The notes beneath the pieces are model-generated. The model made no database searches, was not told the DNA's origin, and saw only the letters and a program-made list of their open reading frames with translations. This document shows, in pieces, positions 11,260-20,623 of a stretch of DNA of 64,000 nt. How positions within the stretch are numbered: position 1 is the stretch's first letter; every line of letters begins with the position of its first letter. The stretch lies in assembly GCF_001580455.1 (NCBI RefSeq), contig NZ_CP010951.1, positions 3,063,001 to 3,127,000 of the forward strand, written 5' to 3'. This stretch comes from Ramlibacter tataouinensis. GTDB lineage: Bacteria > Pseudomonadota > Gammaproteobacteria > Burkholderiales > Burkholderiaceae_C. The position numbers and the translations under genes are program-made.

Positions 11260-12957
11260 CTAGAAACCCTTCCACCCTCGCGCTTCGACCTTCTTGAACC
11301 CGGGCGCGTAGGGCACGGCGGCCGGACGCATGCGGATCGGCGCGGGCTCCGCCGCGGCCTTCGCGGTCTCCAGCAGCGTCGCCGGGCTTGCCTCGGCGCG
11401 CGGCGCGTCCTCCAGCCGGAAGCGCGACACGATCGCCAGCAGCGTCCCGGCCTGGTCCTTCATGGACTCGGTCGCGGCCGCGGCTTCCTCGACCAGCGAG
11501 GCGTTCTGCTGCACGACGGTATCCATCTGCCGCACGGCCGTGCCCACCTGCGCGATCTTCAGGCTTTGCTCCTGGTTCTGCGCCGCGATCTCGGCGATCA
11601 GGTCGGTCACCTTCTTCACCGAGAGCACGACGCCGGTCATGGTGTGGCCCGCGGCATCGACGCGGCTGGAACCCGCCTGCACCTTGTTGGTCGAGTCGGC
11701 GATCAGCGCCTTGATCTCCTTGGCGGCGGCGGCGCTGCGGTGCGCGAGATTGCGCACTTCGGTGGCCACCACGGCGAAACCGCGGCCCTGTTCGCCCGCG
11801 CGCGCGGCTTCGACAGCCGCGTTCAGCGCCAGGATGTTGGTCTGGAAGGCGATGCTGTCGATCACGCCGATGATGTCGCCGATCTTCTTGGACGAATCGA
11901 GGATCTCGTCCATCGTGCTCACCACGTCGTCGACCGCCAGGCCGCCCTTGCGTGCGGTTTCCGAGGCCTCCGAGGCGAGCGCGCTGGCCTGCTTGGCGTT
12001 CTGTGCATTGTGTTGCACGGCCACGGTCAGCTCCTCCATCGACGACGCCGTTTCTTCCAGCGTGCTGGCTTGCTCCTCGGTACGCTGCGACAGGTCGAGG
12101 TTGCCCTGCGCGATCTGCGCGCTGGTGTCGGCCACCGCCTGCGCCCCGCGCGCGGTTTCGCCGGCGATGGCGCGCAGGCTCGTGACCATCTCGCGCATCG
12201 CGGCCATCAGGCTGTGCTGGTCGCCGGCCCCGAGCTGCACCTTGACCGTGAGATCGCCATCCGCCACCCGCTTGACCATCGAACGCACGAAGTCCGGCTC
12301 GCCGCCCAGCTGGGCGCGGATGCTGCGCGAGATCAGCAGCGCGACCCCAATGGCCGCGGCGATGCACAGCAGCGCCGCGACGACGAAGGCCCCGATGCTG
12401 CGCCGGTAGGCCGTGGTGGACTCCTGGGCGAGCTGGTGCGCCTCGTCGCCATAGAAGGCGGACAGCTTCGTGATCGCGGTCTGGTACTCGCCCTGGACGG
12501 TGCGCGCCTTCGTGAGCAGCAAGACCTTGGCTTCGTGAGTCTGGCCCGATTCAAGCTGCGCGATGATTTCCGATTCCGTTTTCACCCAGGCCTTGCGGGC
12601 CTGGTCGATCTGGGCGAGCAGCGCCCGGGACTGGTCCGTGGCCGCCAACCGTCGCATCTGTGCGGCGAGGTTCGCCTGCTCCTCGCGCGCGGCCTTCAGC
12701 GCCGCCAGCTGTCCCTGCTGCTCGGTCGCTTCGGTCAGCTCGAACACGGTTTGCAGGCCACGTGACGCGCGCAGCACGGAGGCCTCCAGGCGGCCTGCCG
12801 CAATCACTTGCGGGATGCGGTCGTTTGCCAGCACGTCGACCTGGCGCGTGAGCGAGTTGAGGTAGGCGAGCCCCACCGCCACGATGGCGACGAGCAGGCC
12901 GACCACTGCCCCGAAGCCGAGGAGCAGGCGCTGCGCGATGGTGGTTTTCTGGAACAT
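11260..12957 (-). CDS. Methyl-accepting chemotaxis protein with four-helix-bundle sensor
   Basis: This 565-residue chemoreceptor is the last gene of the chemosensory operon. TM1 is at about 11-33 and TM2 at about 188-211, enclosing a helical periplasmic domain of about 155 residues of 4HB_MCP type. A HAMP segment (RVADGDLTVKVQL) and the cytoplasmic signalling domain follow. The highly conserved hairpin tip includes IGVIDSIAFQTNILALNAAV and GRGFAVVATEVRNLA. The protein ends GWKGF, which fits the WxxF docking pentapeptide for CheR and CheB found at receptor C-termini. The tail before it (about 50 residues) is Pro/Ala-rich and flexible. The ligand is unknown. Confidence 0.92.
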   Translation of the reverse strand: MFQKTTIAQRLLLGFGAVVGLLVAIVAVGLAYLNSLTRQVDVLANDRIPQVIAAGRLEASVLRASRGLQTVFELTEATEQQGQLAALKAAREEQANLAAQMRRLAATDQSRALLAQIDQARKAWVKTESEIIAQLESGQTHEAKVLLLTKARTVQGEYQTAITKLSAFYGDEAHQLAQESTTAYRRSIGAFVVAALLCIAAAIGVALLISRSIRAQLGGEPDFVRSMVKRVADGDLTVKVQLGAGDQHSLMAAMREMVTSLRAIAGETARGAQAVADTSAQIAQGNLDLSQRTEEQASTLEETASSMEELTVAVQHNAQNAKQASALASEASETARKGGLAVDDVVSTMDEILDSSKKIGDIIGVIDSIAFQTNILALNAAVEAARAGEQGRGFAVVATEVRNLAHRSAAAAKEIKALIADSTNKVQAGSSRVDAAGHTMTGVVLSVKKVTDLIAEIAAQNQEQSLKIAQVGTAVRQMDTVVQQNASLVEEAAAATESMKDQAGTLLAIVSRFRLEDAPRAEASPATLLETAKAAAEPAPIRMRPAAVPYAPGFKKVEARGWKGF

Positions 12958-12971
12958 GGTGGACTCCTCTT

Positions 12972-14036
12972 CTAGATCTCGCTGAAGCGCGAATTTCGTG
13001 TGGTGGCCCGGGCGAGCAGCCGCAGGCGTGGTGCAATGTCGGGCAGGCGCAGCACTTCGCCCGCCCCGCCGAGTTCAATCGCCTGCCGCGGCATGCCGAA
13101 CACGACGCAGGTGGTTTCGTCCTGCGCGATGGTTGCTGCGCGCGCGCGCCGCAGCGCCAGCAGGCCCTGCGCGCCGTCTTCGCCCATGCCGGTGAGCAGC
13201 ACGCCGATCGCGTCATCCCCCGCAGCCGCGGCCATCGAGCGGAACAGGGTGTCGACCGACGGGCGATGTCGATTCACCGGGGGTTCGTCCGAAAGCCGCA
13301 GCACATAGGTCGACGCGCGCCGTGCCAGCATCAGGTGGCGACCGCCCGGCGCTATGTAGGCGACGCCGGCCAGCGGCACCTCGCCTTCTTCGGCCTCCTT
13401 CACGGCGATCTCGCACAGCGAGTCCAGCCGCCGGGCGAACGCCGGTGTGAAGCCGGGCAGCATGTGCTGCGCGATCAGGACGGGTGCGATGTCAGCCGGC
13501 AGCTGCGGCAAGATCCCGCGCAGCGCTTCGACACCGCCCGTGGAGGCGCCGATGCCGATGATCGTGCCGAGCGTGCCGGCCACGGCGCCGAAAGTCTTGG
13601 CCCGGGGCGCGTGCGGCTGGGCGGCCGGCCGGTGCCGTCGCGCGACCTGTGCCTGCGCCGCGGTGCGGATCTTCTCCGCGATGATCGGCCCCACGCTTTC
13701 GAACTCGGAGGGCGAGGCGGGTTTCGCAACGAAGTCCACCGCGCCGAGCTCGAGCGCACGCATCGTCGTCTCGGCACCATCGCGCGTGAGCGACGAGATC
13801 ATCACCACGGGCAGGGGTCGCACGGCCATCAGGTTGCGCAGGAAATCCAGGCCGTTCATGCGCGGCATCTCGACGTCGAGCGTGATCACGTCGGGCGCGT
13901 GGCGTCGGATGCGGTCGACGGCGAGCACCGGATCCGACACGACACCCGCGACTTCCATGTCCGGCTGCGCCTCGATCACGCTGGCGAGGAATGCGCGCAT
14001 CACGGCGGAATCGTCGACGACCAGGACGCGGATCAT
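12972..14036 (-). CDS. cheB: Protein-glutamate methylesterase CheB
   Basis: CheB removes methyl groups from receptors and deamidates glutamines, giving adaptation. The 354-residue protein has a receiver domain (phospho-acceptor Asp54 in TLDVEMPRMNG) and a C-terminal methylesterase domain. The catalytic triad motifs are GASTGG (Ser), IAQHM (His) and LTGMGEDGAQG (Asp). The start ATG at 14036 overlaps the cheD stop (ATGA); a much longer frame upstream only translates cheD sequence in another frame. It lies 14 bases before the MCP at 12957, in a standard cheR-cheD-cheB order. Confidence 0.96.
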   Translation of the reverse strand: MIRVLVVDDSAVMRAFLASVIEAQPDMEVAGVVSDPVLAVDRIRRHAPDVITLDVEMPRMNGLDFLRNLMAVRPLPVVMISSLTRDGAETTMRALELGAVDFVAKPASPSEFESVGPIIAEKIRTAAQAQVARRHRPAAQPHAPRAKTFGAVAGTLGTIIGIGASTGGVEALRGILPQLPADIAPVLIAQHMLPGFTPAFARRLDSLCEIAVKEAEEGEVPLAGVAYIAPGGRHLMLARRASTYVLRLSDEPPVNRHRPSVDTLFRSMAAAAGDDAIGVLLTGMGEDGAQGLLALRRARAATIAQDETTCVVFGMPRQAIELGGAGEVLRLPDIAPRLRLLARATTRNSRFSEI

Positions 14037-14635
14037 CGCGGCGCCTCGAACAGTTCGACTTCGCCGCCGCCCGCATGCGAGAGCCCGTCGAAGTACTCGC
14101 GCTCCTGCTGCAGCGCCGCATCGGTGGGCTGCAGGTGCAGGCGTTTGACTTGCGCCTTCCCGTTGGCCGGGAAGAAGTGCAGCTTGCGCGGCGAGGAGCC
14201 CAGCAGGTCCTGCCCCGCGATCGGGATCGCCTCTTCGCGCAGGAAGTCCAGCACGAAGCGCACGTTCATCGCGCCCACGTCGAGCTTGTCGAAGCCCTGC
14301 AGCACCTGGGCCCCGCCAAACACCTTGGCCACGAGGCGGCGCCGGTCGGCTCCGAGGTGAATCATTTCGTTGATCAGCACCTCCATCGCGTACACGCCAA
14401 AGCGCGCCGACACCGCCCAGGGCGATGCAGCCGGCGACGACTCGCCGGGCAGCATGAAATGGTTCATGCCGCCGATCTTCAGCAGCGGGTCCCACAGGCA
14501 GGTCGAGACGCAGGAGCCCAGCAGCGTGGAGATGGAGCCGTCGCCGGCCGCCGCGTAGTACTGCCCGGGCAGGATCTTGACCGAGTGGACGCGCAGCTCG
14601 CGATCGAAATAGCGCGTGGGGTGCAGGTGTTCCAT
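14033..14635 (-). CDS. cheD: Chemoreceptor glutamine deamidase CheD
   Basis: CheD deamidates specific receptor glutamines to glutamates. The 200-residue protein contains the family's catalytic cysteine motif LLGSCVSTCLWDP (about 39-51), the histidine in GGMNHFMLP, and FGGAQVLQGF. The length is typical of the family. It sits 12 bases after cheR and overlaps cheB by 4 bases, so the three adaptation enzymes are made together. The C-terminal 40 residues (AALQQEREYFDGL, then a Gly- and Glu-rich tail) vary in the family. Confidence 0.94.
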   Translation of the reverse strand: MEHLHPTRYFDRELRVHSVKILPGQYYAAAGDGSISTLLGSCVSTCLWDPLLKIGGMNHFMLPGESSPAASPWAVSARFGVYAMEVLINEMIHLGADRRRLVAKVFGGAQVLQGFDKLDVGAMNVRFVLDFLREEAIPIAGQDLLGSSPRKLHFFPANGKAQVKRLHLQPTDAALQQEREYFDGLSHAGGGEVELFEAPR

Positions 14636-14647
14636 GCGCGCGCGCCT

Positions 14648-15487
14648 TCAGGCCGGCAGGTACTCGTACGCCGTGCGGCCGCAGCCGCGGAACGAACGGT
14701 GGGTCGCGGGAAAGCTCTCGGCGTGACCCACCACCAGCACGCCGCCCGGGCGCAGCACCTGCGCCAGGCGCTCGAGCAGCTTCTTCTGCGCCTCCCGGTC
14801 GAAGTAGATCGTCACGTTACGGCAAAAGACCGCATCGAAAGCCTCCATGGCCGGCCACCGGGGCGACTGCAGGTTCAGCTGCCCGAACTTCACCATGCTG
14901 CGCAGTTCGGGGCGAACCATCACCCGGCCATCGTTCGCGCCGGTACCGCGCAGGAAGTGCCCGCGCAGCCTGGACGCCGGCAGGTCGGCGATGCGGTCGG
15001 CGGCATAGACACCCGATGCGGCCTTCTCGAGCGCGTCGGTGTCGATGTCGCTGGCTACCACCTGGGCGTCGCAGCCCGCCTCGCGCAGCGTCATCGCGAT
15101 CGACCACGGTTCCTCGCCGGTGGAGCAGGCGCAGGACCAGATGCGCATCGGCCGGCGCTGGTTGTGCTGGTGCAGCTTTGCGCGCTCGGCCAGCAAATCG
15201 AAGTGGTGCGGCTCGCGGAAGAATGCGGTGAGATTGGTGGTGAGCGCGTTGACGAAGGCCTCGCGCTCGCCCATGACGTCGGTCTGCACGAGCTGCAGGT
15301 ACTGGCCGAAATCGCGCATGGCGTGCGCACGCAGCCGGCGCACGAGGCGGTTGTAGACCATGTAGCGCTTGTGCGGGCCGAGCTTGATGCCCGCGTACTG
15401 CGCGATCAGGCTGCAGGCGAGGTCGAATTCGGATGGGTTGAGCTGCGCCGGTGCTTCGACCTCGGGCGTTGCCATGACACGGGCCAC
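14648..15487 (-). CDS. cheR: Chemotaxis protein methyltransferase CheR
   Basis: CheR methylates receptor glutamates with SAM. It has the all-helical N-terminal domain (LNPSEFDLACSLIAQYAGI) and the SAM-binding domain with RIWSCACSTGEEPWSIAM, ASDIDTDALEKA and FDAVFCRNVTIYFD. I place the start at the GTG at 15487 because GGGAAGAG lies 5 bases upstream and the codon overlaps the MCP stop (TAGTG). That SD also encodes part of the MCP C-terminal EEF. The ATG at 15475 (MATPEVEAPAQ) is the alternative, four residues shorter. Neighbouring receptors end in QWEEF, the expected CheR tether. Confidence 0.95.
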   Translation of the reverse strand: MARVMATPEVEAPAQLNPSEFDLACSLIAQYAGIKLGPHKRYMVYNRLVRRLRAHAMRDFGQYLQLVQTDVMGEREAFVNALTTNLTAFFREPHHFDLLAERAKLHQHNQRRPMRIWSCACSTGEEPWSIAMTLREAGCDAQVVASDIDTDALEKAASGVYAADRIADLPASRLRGHFLRGTGANDGRVMVRPELRSMVKFGQLNLQSPRWPAMEAFDAVFCRNVTIYFDREAQKKLLERLAQVLRPGGVLVVGHAESFPATHRSFRGCGRTAYEYLPA

Positions 15488-16725
15488 TAGAACTCTTCCC
15501 ACTGGCCGGGCGAGCCGAGCGCCGGGCGCTGGCCGCCCGCGCCGCTCCGGCTCCCCGTCCGGGCCGGCGCCGGCGTAATCGGCGTGATGGGCGTCGGCGG
15601 GGCGCGCCCGGCGGGCGCTTCGTCGCCGACGTGAAAGCGAGCGACCGTCTGCAGCAGCACCGCCGCCTGATCCTTCATCGATTCCGTCGCGGCGCTGGCT
15701 TCCTCCACCAGCGAGGCGTTCTGCTGCACCACCTGCTCCATCTGGGCGACGGCGCTGTTGATCTGGCCAATGCCCGCGCTTTGCTCGCGGCTGGCGGCGG
15801 CGATCTCGGCGATCAGGATGCTGACCTTGTTCACCGAGCTGACGATCTCGTCCATCGTCTTGCCGGCCGCGTCGACCTGCCGGGTGCCTGCTTCGACACG
15901 CGCGACCGAATCGCCGATGAGTGCCTTGATCTCCTTCGCGGCGGCAGCACTGCGCTGGGCGAGGCTGCGCACCTCCGAAGCCACCACGGCGAAGCCGCGG
16001 CCCTGCTCACCGGCACGGGCCGCTTCCACGGCGGCATTGAGCGCGAGAATGTTGGTCTGGAAGGCGATGCCGTCGATCACGCCGATGATGTCGCCGATCC
16101 TGCGCGACGAATCGGAGATGCCGTTCATCGTCGAGACCACCTGGCCGACGACCTGGCCGCCGCGCCGCGCCACATCGGATGCCTCGACGGCGAGCTGGCT
16201 CGCCTGCGCCGCGTTCTCCGCGTTGTGTGCGACCGTGGAAGTCAGCTCCTCCATCGAACTGGCGGTTTCCTCCAGCGTGCTGGCCTGCTCCTCGGTACGC
16301 TGCGAGAGGTCGAGGTTGCCCTGCGCGATCTGCGCGCTGGTGGCAGCGACGGTGCCGGCGGCGTGCGTCACGCCACCCACCAGCGCCTGCAGGTCGCGCG
16401 TCATCTTCTCCAGCCCCTCGAGCAGCCGCTGCGTCTCACCGTGGGCGCTGACCGTGACCCGCGCCGTGAGGTCGCCGTTGGCCACGCGCGTGACCACCTG
16501 GGCGGCATCGCGAATGGAGCGCAGGATGCCCTCGCGGACCGACAGGCGCAGCCCGACGCCCGCCACGACCGTGAACAGCACGAGTGCGCCCAGCGTGATG
16601 GCCAGCATCTGCCGGTCGCCCGACGGATCCTGCACGTACAGTGCGATGCCCGCCATCGACGCCACCATGCCGACGAGCAATGCCAGCCAGGCGTTGAGCT
16701 TGGTGATGACCGAGATCCTGGCCAT
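15487..16725 (-). CDS. Methyl-accepting chemotaxis protein with minimal periplasmic loop
   Basis: This 412-residue receptor has two closely spaced membrane segments (about 10-30 and 42-62) joined by only about a dozen residues (VQDPSGDRQM), so it has essentially no periplasmic ligand domain. A HAMP region (RVANGDLTARVTV) and a full signalling domain with the conserved FQTNILALNAAVEAARAGEQ tip follow. A Pro/Thr-rich linker (TPITPITPAPA) leads to a C-terminal QWEEF, close to the classical NWETF CheR/CheB docking peptide. It probably senses membrane state or cytoplasmic input, or acts through partners; that is inference. Its signalling domain is nearly identical to that of the next gene, indicating a recent duplication. 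Confidence 0.9.
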   Translation of the reverse strand: MARISVITKLNAWLALLVGMVASMAGIALYVQDPSGDRQMLAITLGALVLFTVVAGVGLRLSVREGILRSIRDAAQVVTRVANGDLTARVTVSAHGETQRLLEGLEKMTRDLQALVGGVTHAAGTVAATSAQIAQGNLDLSQRTEEQASTLEETASSMEELTSTVAHNAENAAQASQLAVEASDVARRGGQVVGQVVSTMNGISDSSRRIGDIIGVIDGIAFQTNILALNAAVEAARAGEQGRGFAVVASEVRSLAQRSAAAAKEIKALIGDSVARVEAGTRQVDAAGKTMDEIVSSVNKVSILIAEIAAASREQSAGIGQINSAVAQMEQVVQQNASLVEEASAATESMKDQAAVLLQTVARFHVGDEAPAGRAPPTPITPITPAPARTGSRSGAGGQRPALGSPGQWEEF

Positions 16726-16752
16726 GTTCTGCCTGTTCCCCGATGTCCTTGC

Positions 16753-18090
16753 CTAGAACTCTTCCCACTGCCCCGAGGAGGCGAGGGCCGGTCGCGCGCC
16801 GTTGAGGCTCGCGGGCGGGGCCGGTTGCAGCGTGGCGCCGCCGGCGGGCTTCACCTTGACCGGCGCGATCGGCGTGATGGGCGTCGGCTCCGCGCGCCGG
16901 CCGGGCGCTTCGTCGCCGACGCGGAAACGCCCGACCGCCTGCAGCAGCACCGCCGCCTGCTCCTTCATCGATTCCGTCGCGGCGCTGGCTTCCTCCACCA
17001 GCGAGGCGTTCTGCTGCACCACCTGCTCCATCTGGGCGACGGCGCTGTTGACCTGGCCGATGCCGGCGCTTTGCTCGCGGCTGGCGGCGGCGATCTCGGC
17101 GATCAGGATGCTGACCTTGTTCACCGAGCTGACGATCTCGTCCATCGTCTTGCCGGCCGCGTCGACCTGCCGGGTGCCGGCCTCGACCCGGCCGACGGAG
17201 TCGCCGATCAGCGACTTGATCTCCTTGGCCGCGGTGGCGCTGCGTTGCGCGAGGGTGCGAACCTCGGAGGCCACCACCGCGAAGCCGCGGCCCTGTTCGC
17301 CGGCGCGCGCGGCCTCCACGGCCGCGTTGAGCGCGAGGATGTTAGTCTGGAACGCGATGCTGTCGATCACGCCGATGATGTCGCCGATCTTGCGCGAGGA
17401 GTCGGCGATGCCGTTCATCGTGGAGACCACCTGGCTGACCGCGTGGCCGCCCCGGCGCGCGACTTCGGACGCCTCGACGGCAAGGTCGCTGGCCTGCCGC
17501 GCGTTCTCCGCGTTCTGCGCCACGGTGGAGGTGAGTTCCTCCATCGAACTCGCGGTCTCTTCGAGCGTGCTGGCCTGCTCCTCGGTGCGCTGCGACAGGT
17601 CGAGGTTGCCATGCGCGATCTGGGTGCTCGTGTTGGCGACGGTGTTCGCGCTGTGCGCGACTTCGATCGCGAGCTTGCGCAGGCCCGCCGTCATCTGGTC
17701 GAGTGCTTCGGCGAAGCGCTGCACATGACGGAAGTCCTCGCCCTCGGTGGACGCGGTGAGGTCGCCGTCCGCCACCCGGCGCACCAGCCGCAGGGCAGTC
17801 CGCAGCGGCGCCGAATTGACCGTCGTGATCCACCACCGGAAGAAGAAGACCATGCCGACGCCGATGGCCAGCATGGCGCCCAAGAGCCACAGCAGCCTGA
17901 ATTCGCGCGCTTCCGCCGCGGCGGCGTATTGCTGCGTAAGATCCGGGGGCCCGGCGCGCAGCGCCGCCAGCGCGGCCTCGTGGGCCTCCTGCATGGCACC
18001 GAAACCCATCCAGGCCATCAGCAGCGAGCCGGCGAGGAAGGTCACGAAAATGAGCCGCAGGACGATTTCGGCAGAGGTCCGTTTCAACAT
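16753..18090 (-). CDS. Methyl-accepting chemotaxis protein with short periplasmic loop
   Basis: This receptor (445 residues from the ATG at 18090) has TM1 at about 12-32 and TM2 at about 67-88. The periplasmic loop is about 35 residues, too short for a folded sensor. HAMP (RRVADGDLTA) and the signalling domain follow, then a TPITPIAPVKVK linker and terminal QWEEF. I chose the ATG at 18090 because GAGGAG stands 7 bases upstream; a GTG 15 bases earlier would overlap the cheW stop. It is the closest paralogue of the receptor at 15487-16725, with long identical stretches in the signalling domain and the same tail design. Confidence 0.9.
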   Translation of the reverse strand: MLKRTSAEIVLRLIFVTFLAGSLLMAWMGFGAMQEAHEAALAALRAGPPDLTQQYAAAAEAREFRLLWLLGAMLAIGVGMVFFFRWWITTVNSAPLRTALRLVRRVADGDLTASTEGEDFRHVQRFAEALDQMTAGLRKLAIEVAHSANTVANTSTQIAHGNLDLSQRTEEQASTLEETASSMEELTSTVAQNAENARQASDLAVEASEVARRGGHAVSQVVSTMNGIADSSRKIGDIIGVIDSIAFQTNILALNAAVEAARAGEQGRGFAVVASEVRTLAQRSATAAKEIKSLIGDSVGRVEAGTRQVDAAGKTMDEIVSSVNKVSILIAEIAAASREQSAGIGQVNSAVAQMEQVVQQNASLVEEASAATESMKEQAAVLLQAVGRFRVGDEAPGRRAEPTPITPIAPVKVKPAGGATLQPAPPASLNGARPALASSGQWEEF

Positions 18091-18101
18091 GGCAAAGCTC
18101 C

Positions 18102-18620
18102 TCACACCGCGGCGTCGACCAGCGCCATGTCGGCGGAGGTCATGAGTTTTTCGATGTCCAGCATGATCAACAAGCCATCTTCGACGTCGGTGAGGCCGGT
18201 GATGTACTTGGTGTCGAAGGTGGCCGAGGCGAATTCCGGGGTGGGCCGGATCGATTCAGGGGTCAGCAGGAGCACGTCGGAGACCGAGTCGACGACCACG
18301 CCCACCACGCGCGAGGCCACGTTGAGGATGATCACGACCGTGAACTCGTCGTACTTGACCGCGGGCAGGCCGAACTTCACGCGCAGGTCGAGGATCGGCA
18401 CGATCACGCCGCGCAGGTTGATCACGCCCTTGATGAAGGGTGGGGCGTTGGCGATGATCGTCGGCTGTTCAAAGCCGCGGATCTCCTGCACCTTCAGGAT
18501 GTCGATGCCGTAACTCTCGGTGCCGAGCCGGAAGGTGAGGAACTCCTTCTTGGGAACCACGACCTCGCGCGCGTGGCGCGCGCTGAGGGATGGCATGGCA
18601 GCTTGCATTCCAGTCTCCAT
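18102..18620 (-). CDS. cheW: Chemotaxis coupling protein CheW
   Basis: CheW links receptors to the CheA kinase. The 172-residue protein shows the conserved YGIDILKVQEIRG, PFIKGVINLRGVIVPILDLR and GVVVDSVSDVL segments of the twin SH3-like CheW fold. The first possible ATG (18620) directly follows the cheA stop (TGAATG). The ATG at 18608 has GGAG six bases upstream and may be the real start, giving 168 residues. The N-terminal 20 residues before the fold (SLSARHAREVVVPKK) are unusually long and basic for CheW. It is coupled downstream to the receptor pair. Confidence 0.95.
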   Translation of the reverse strand: METGMQAAMPSLSARHAREVVVPKKEFLTFRLGTESYGIDILKVQEIRGFEQPTIIANAPPFIKGVINLRGVIVPILDLRVKFGLPAVKYDEFTVVIILNVASRVVGVVVDSVSDVLLLTPESIRPTPEFASATFDTKYITGLTDVEDGLLIMLDIEKLMTSADMALVDAAV

Positions 18621-20615
18621 TCACATGCGCACGATGTGCGCCACGTCCAGGATGAGTGCGACCGAACCGTCGCCCATCACGGTGGCGCCGGACAGGCCCG
18701 GCACCTTTCGGAAATTCGCCTCGAGGCTCTTCACGACCACCTGCTGCTGGCCGACCACATCGTCGACCACGAGCGCGGCCTGGCGGCCGTCGGCGTCGAC
18801 GATGATGGCGATGCCGCCCGCTTGGCTCCGGGGATGGGGCGGCGGGAAGATGCGCGCGAGGTGGATGACCGGCAGGTACGATTCACGAACGCGCAGCGTG
18901 TCGCCCTGGCCCGGCAAGGTGTGGATGTCGCCCGGCTCCACGCTCAGCGTCTCGATCACGGCCGCGATCGGCAGCACATAGACCGCGCCGCCGATCGCGA
19001 CGATCATCGCCTCGATGATGGCGAGCGTGAGTGGCACGCTCACGGTGACCGCCGTGCCCTCGCCGGCCTGCGACCTCAGGTCGATCGTGCCGCCCAGCGC
19101 CTTGATGTTGCGCCTGACCACGTCCATGCCGACGCCGCGGCCGGACAGTTCGGTGACGGATTCGGCGGTCGAGAAGCCCGGGGCGAAGACGAGCTCCCAC
19201 ACCTCCTGGTCAGGCGCATCGGGCGCGATCGCGATGCCGCACCGCCGCGCCTGCTGCAGGATGCGCTCGCGGTCCAGGCCGCGGCCGTCGTCACTGACTT
19301 CGATCACGATGTTGCCGCCACGCTGCCGGGCGGCGAGCAGCAGGGTCCCGGTCGCGGACTTGCCTTCGGCGGTCCGGATGTCCGGCGCTTCCAGACCGTG
19401 GTCGACGGCGTTTCGCACCAGGTGCGTCAGCGGGTCGCTGATCTTCTCGATGAGGCCGCGGTCCAGCTCGGTCGACTCGCCCTCGAATTTCAGATCGACC
19501 TCCTTGCCCAGGCGGCCCGACAGCTCGTGCACCAGGCGGGGAAAGCGCGAGAACGCGTGCGAGATCGGCAGCATGCGGATCGCCAGCACGGCTTCCTGCA
19601 GATTGCGCGTGTGGCGCGCGAGGTCGGCCAGGCCGCTTTCCGTCACGCTGCGTGCGAGCATTGCCTCGGTGATGACGAGCTCGCCCACCAGGTTCACGAG
19701 CTGGTCGATCTTCTCGGTCGCGACGCGGATGTGGCCGGTCTCGCGCGAGGCGATGGGCACGTCCACTTCGTCGAAGAATGCCTGCATGAGGTCGGCCGCC
19801 ATCACCGATGGGCCGGCTGCGTCGTCCTCGCCTTCGTCCTGCAGCAGCTCGGCGCGCTTGCGCCGGAACTCATCGGGGTCGACGAAAAATTCGTCGTGCT
19901 CGCCGTCCCGGTATGAATGGCGCGGGGCGAGGGCCGGAGAAGCCTCGATCTTCTCGACCCAGACCAGTTCGGGCGCGACGATCAGCGCCAGCACGCTGCG
20001 CAGGTCGTCGGCCGTACCCTCGAGCTCCACCTCGAATGCGATGCTGCCGCCCTCGCAGTTCTCGATCGCCGGCGTGGCGAGCTGCCCCATCTCGCCCAGG
20101 CCGGCGAGCGTCATGTCCAGGTCGGCGGCGTCGATGGCCTGTTCAAGCGGACCCAGCCGCACGGAGAAACGGCGGCGGACCGGCCCCGCCGCGCCGTCCA
20201 CCGCGTCGGCGCGCGGCCGGTCCAGCTGCTCGCGCAGCAGGGCCTGGGCCGAGCCGCTGTCGGGCGCATGCTCGATGTCGCCACGGTGCCTGAGGGCCTG
20301 CGCGCGCATCACGTCCCCGGACTTCAGCATGGCCTGGATGTCTCCGGCTTCGAGCAGCCGCTCCTGCTTGCGCAGCAAGTCCAGCAGGTTCTCCTGCAGG
20401 TGCGCCATCTGGGCGATGTCGACGCAATCGAGCATCGACGCGCTGCCCTTGATCGAATGGATCGCGCGGAAGATCGCGTTCAGCTCGGGCAGGCAGGGCG
20501 CTTGCGGCTCGAGCCTGAGCAGGATGGCTTCGACATCCGCCAAATGATCCTGCGTCTCCTCAAAAAAGATCTCCCGGTAGGCTTTCGGGTCTGCGAGTGC
20601 GCCGGCCTGTAGCAT
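18621..20615 (-). CDS. cheA: Chemotaxis histidine kinase CheA
   Basis: CheA autophosphorylates in response to receptors and passes phosphate to CheY and CheB. The 664-residue protein has an HPt domain with phospho-acceptor His53 in AIHSIKGSA. A variable middle region of about 200 residues follows, where a P2-type domain would sit. Then come the dimerisation helices (VATEKIDQLVNLVGELVITEAML), the HATPase N-box HLVRNAVDHGLE, G1 VSDDGRGLD and G2 SGRGVGMDVV, and a C-terminal CheW-like domain. The order is that of a standard single-HPt CheA. It begins 8 bases after cheY and ends against cheW. Confidence 0.95.
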   Translation of the reverse strand: MLQAGALADPKAYREIFFEETQDHLADVEAILLRLEPQAPCLPELNAIFRAIHSIKGSASMLDCVDIAQMAHLQENLLDLLRKQERLLEAGDIQAMLKSGDVMRAQALRHRGDIEHAPDSGSAQALLREQLDRPRADAVDGAAGPVRRRFSVRLGPLEQAIDAADLDMTLAGLGEMGQLATPAIENCEGGSIAFEVELEGTADDLRSVLALIVAPELVWVEKIEASPALAPRHSYRDGEHDEFFVDPDEFRRKRAELLQDEGEDDAAGPSVMAADLMQAFFDEVDVPIASRETGHIRVATEKIDQLVNLVGELVITEAMLARSVTESGLADLARHTRNLQEAVLAIRMLPISHAFSRFPRLVHELSGRLGKEVDLKFEGESTELDRGLIEKISDPLTHLVRNAVDHGLEAPDIRTAEGKSATGTLLLAARQRGGNIVIEVSDDGRGLDRERILQQARRCGIAIAPDAPDQEVWELVFAPGFSTAESVTELSGRGVGMDVVRRNIKALGGTIDLRSQAGEGTAVTVSVPLTLAIIEAMIVAIGGAVYVLPIAAVIETLSVEPGDIHTLPGQGDTLRVRESYLPVIHLARIFPPPHPRSQAGGIAIIVDADGRQAALVVDDVVGQQQVVVKSLEANFRKVPGLSGATVMGDGSVALILDVAHIVRM

Positions 20616-20623
20616 GGGGCCCT

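Noticed and set aside
15631..18513. A 960-codon plus-strand open frame across two MCP genes
   Set aside because: It mirrors the duplicated receptor sequences, with internal repeats simply reflecting their identical signalling domains. No SD or domain.
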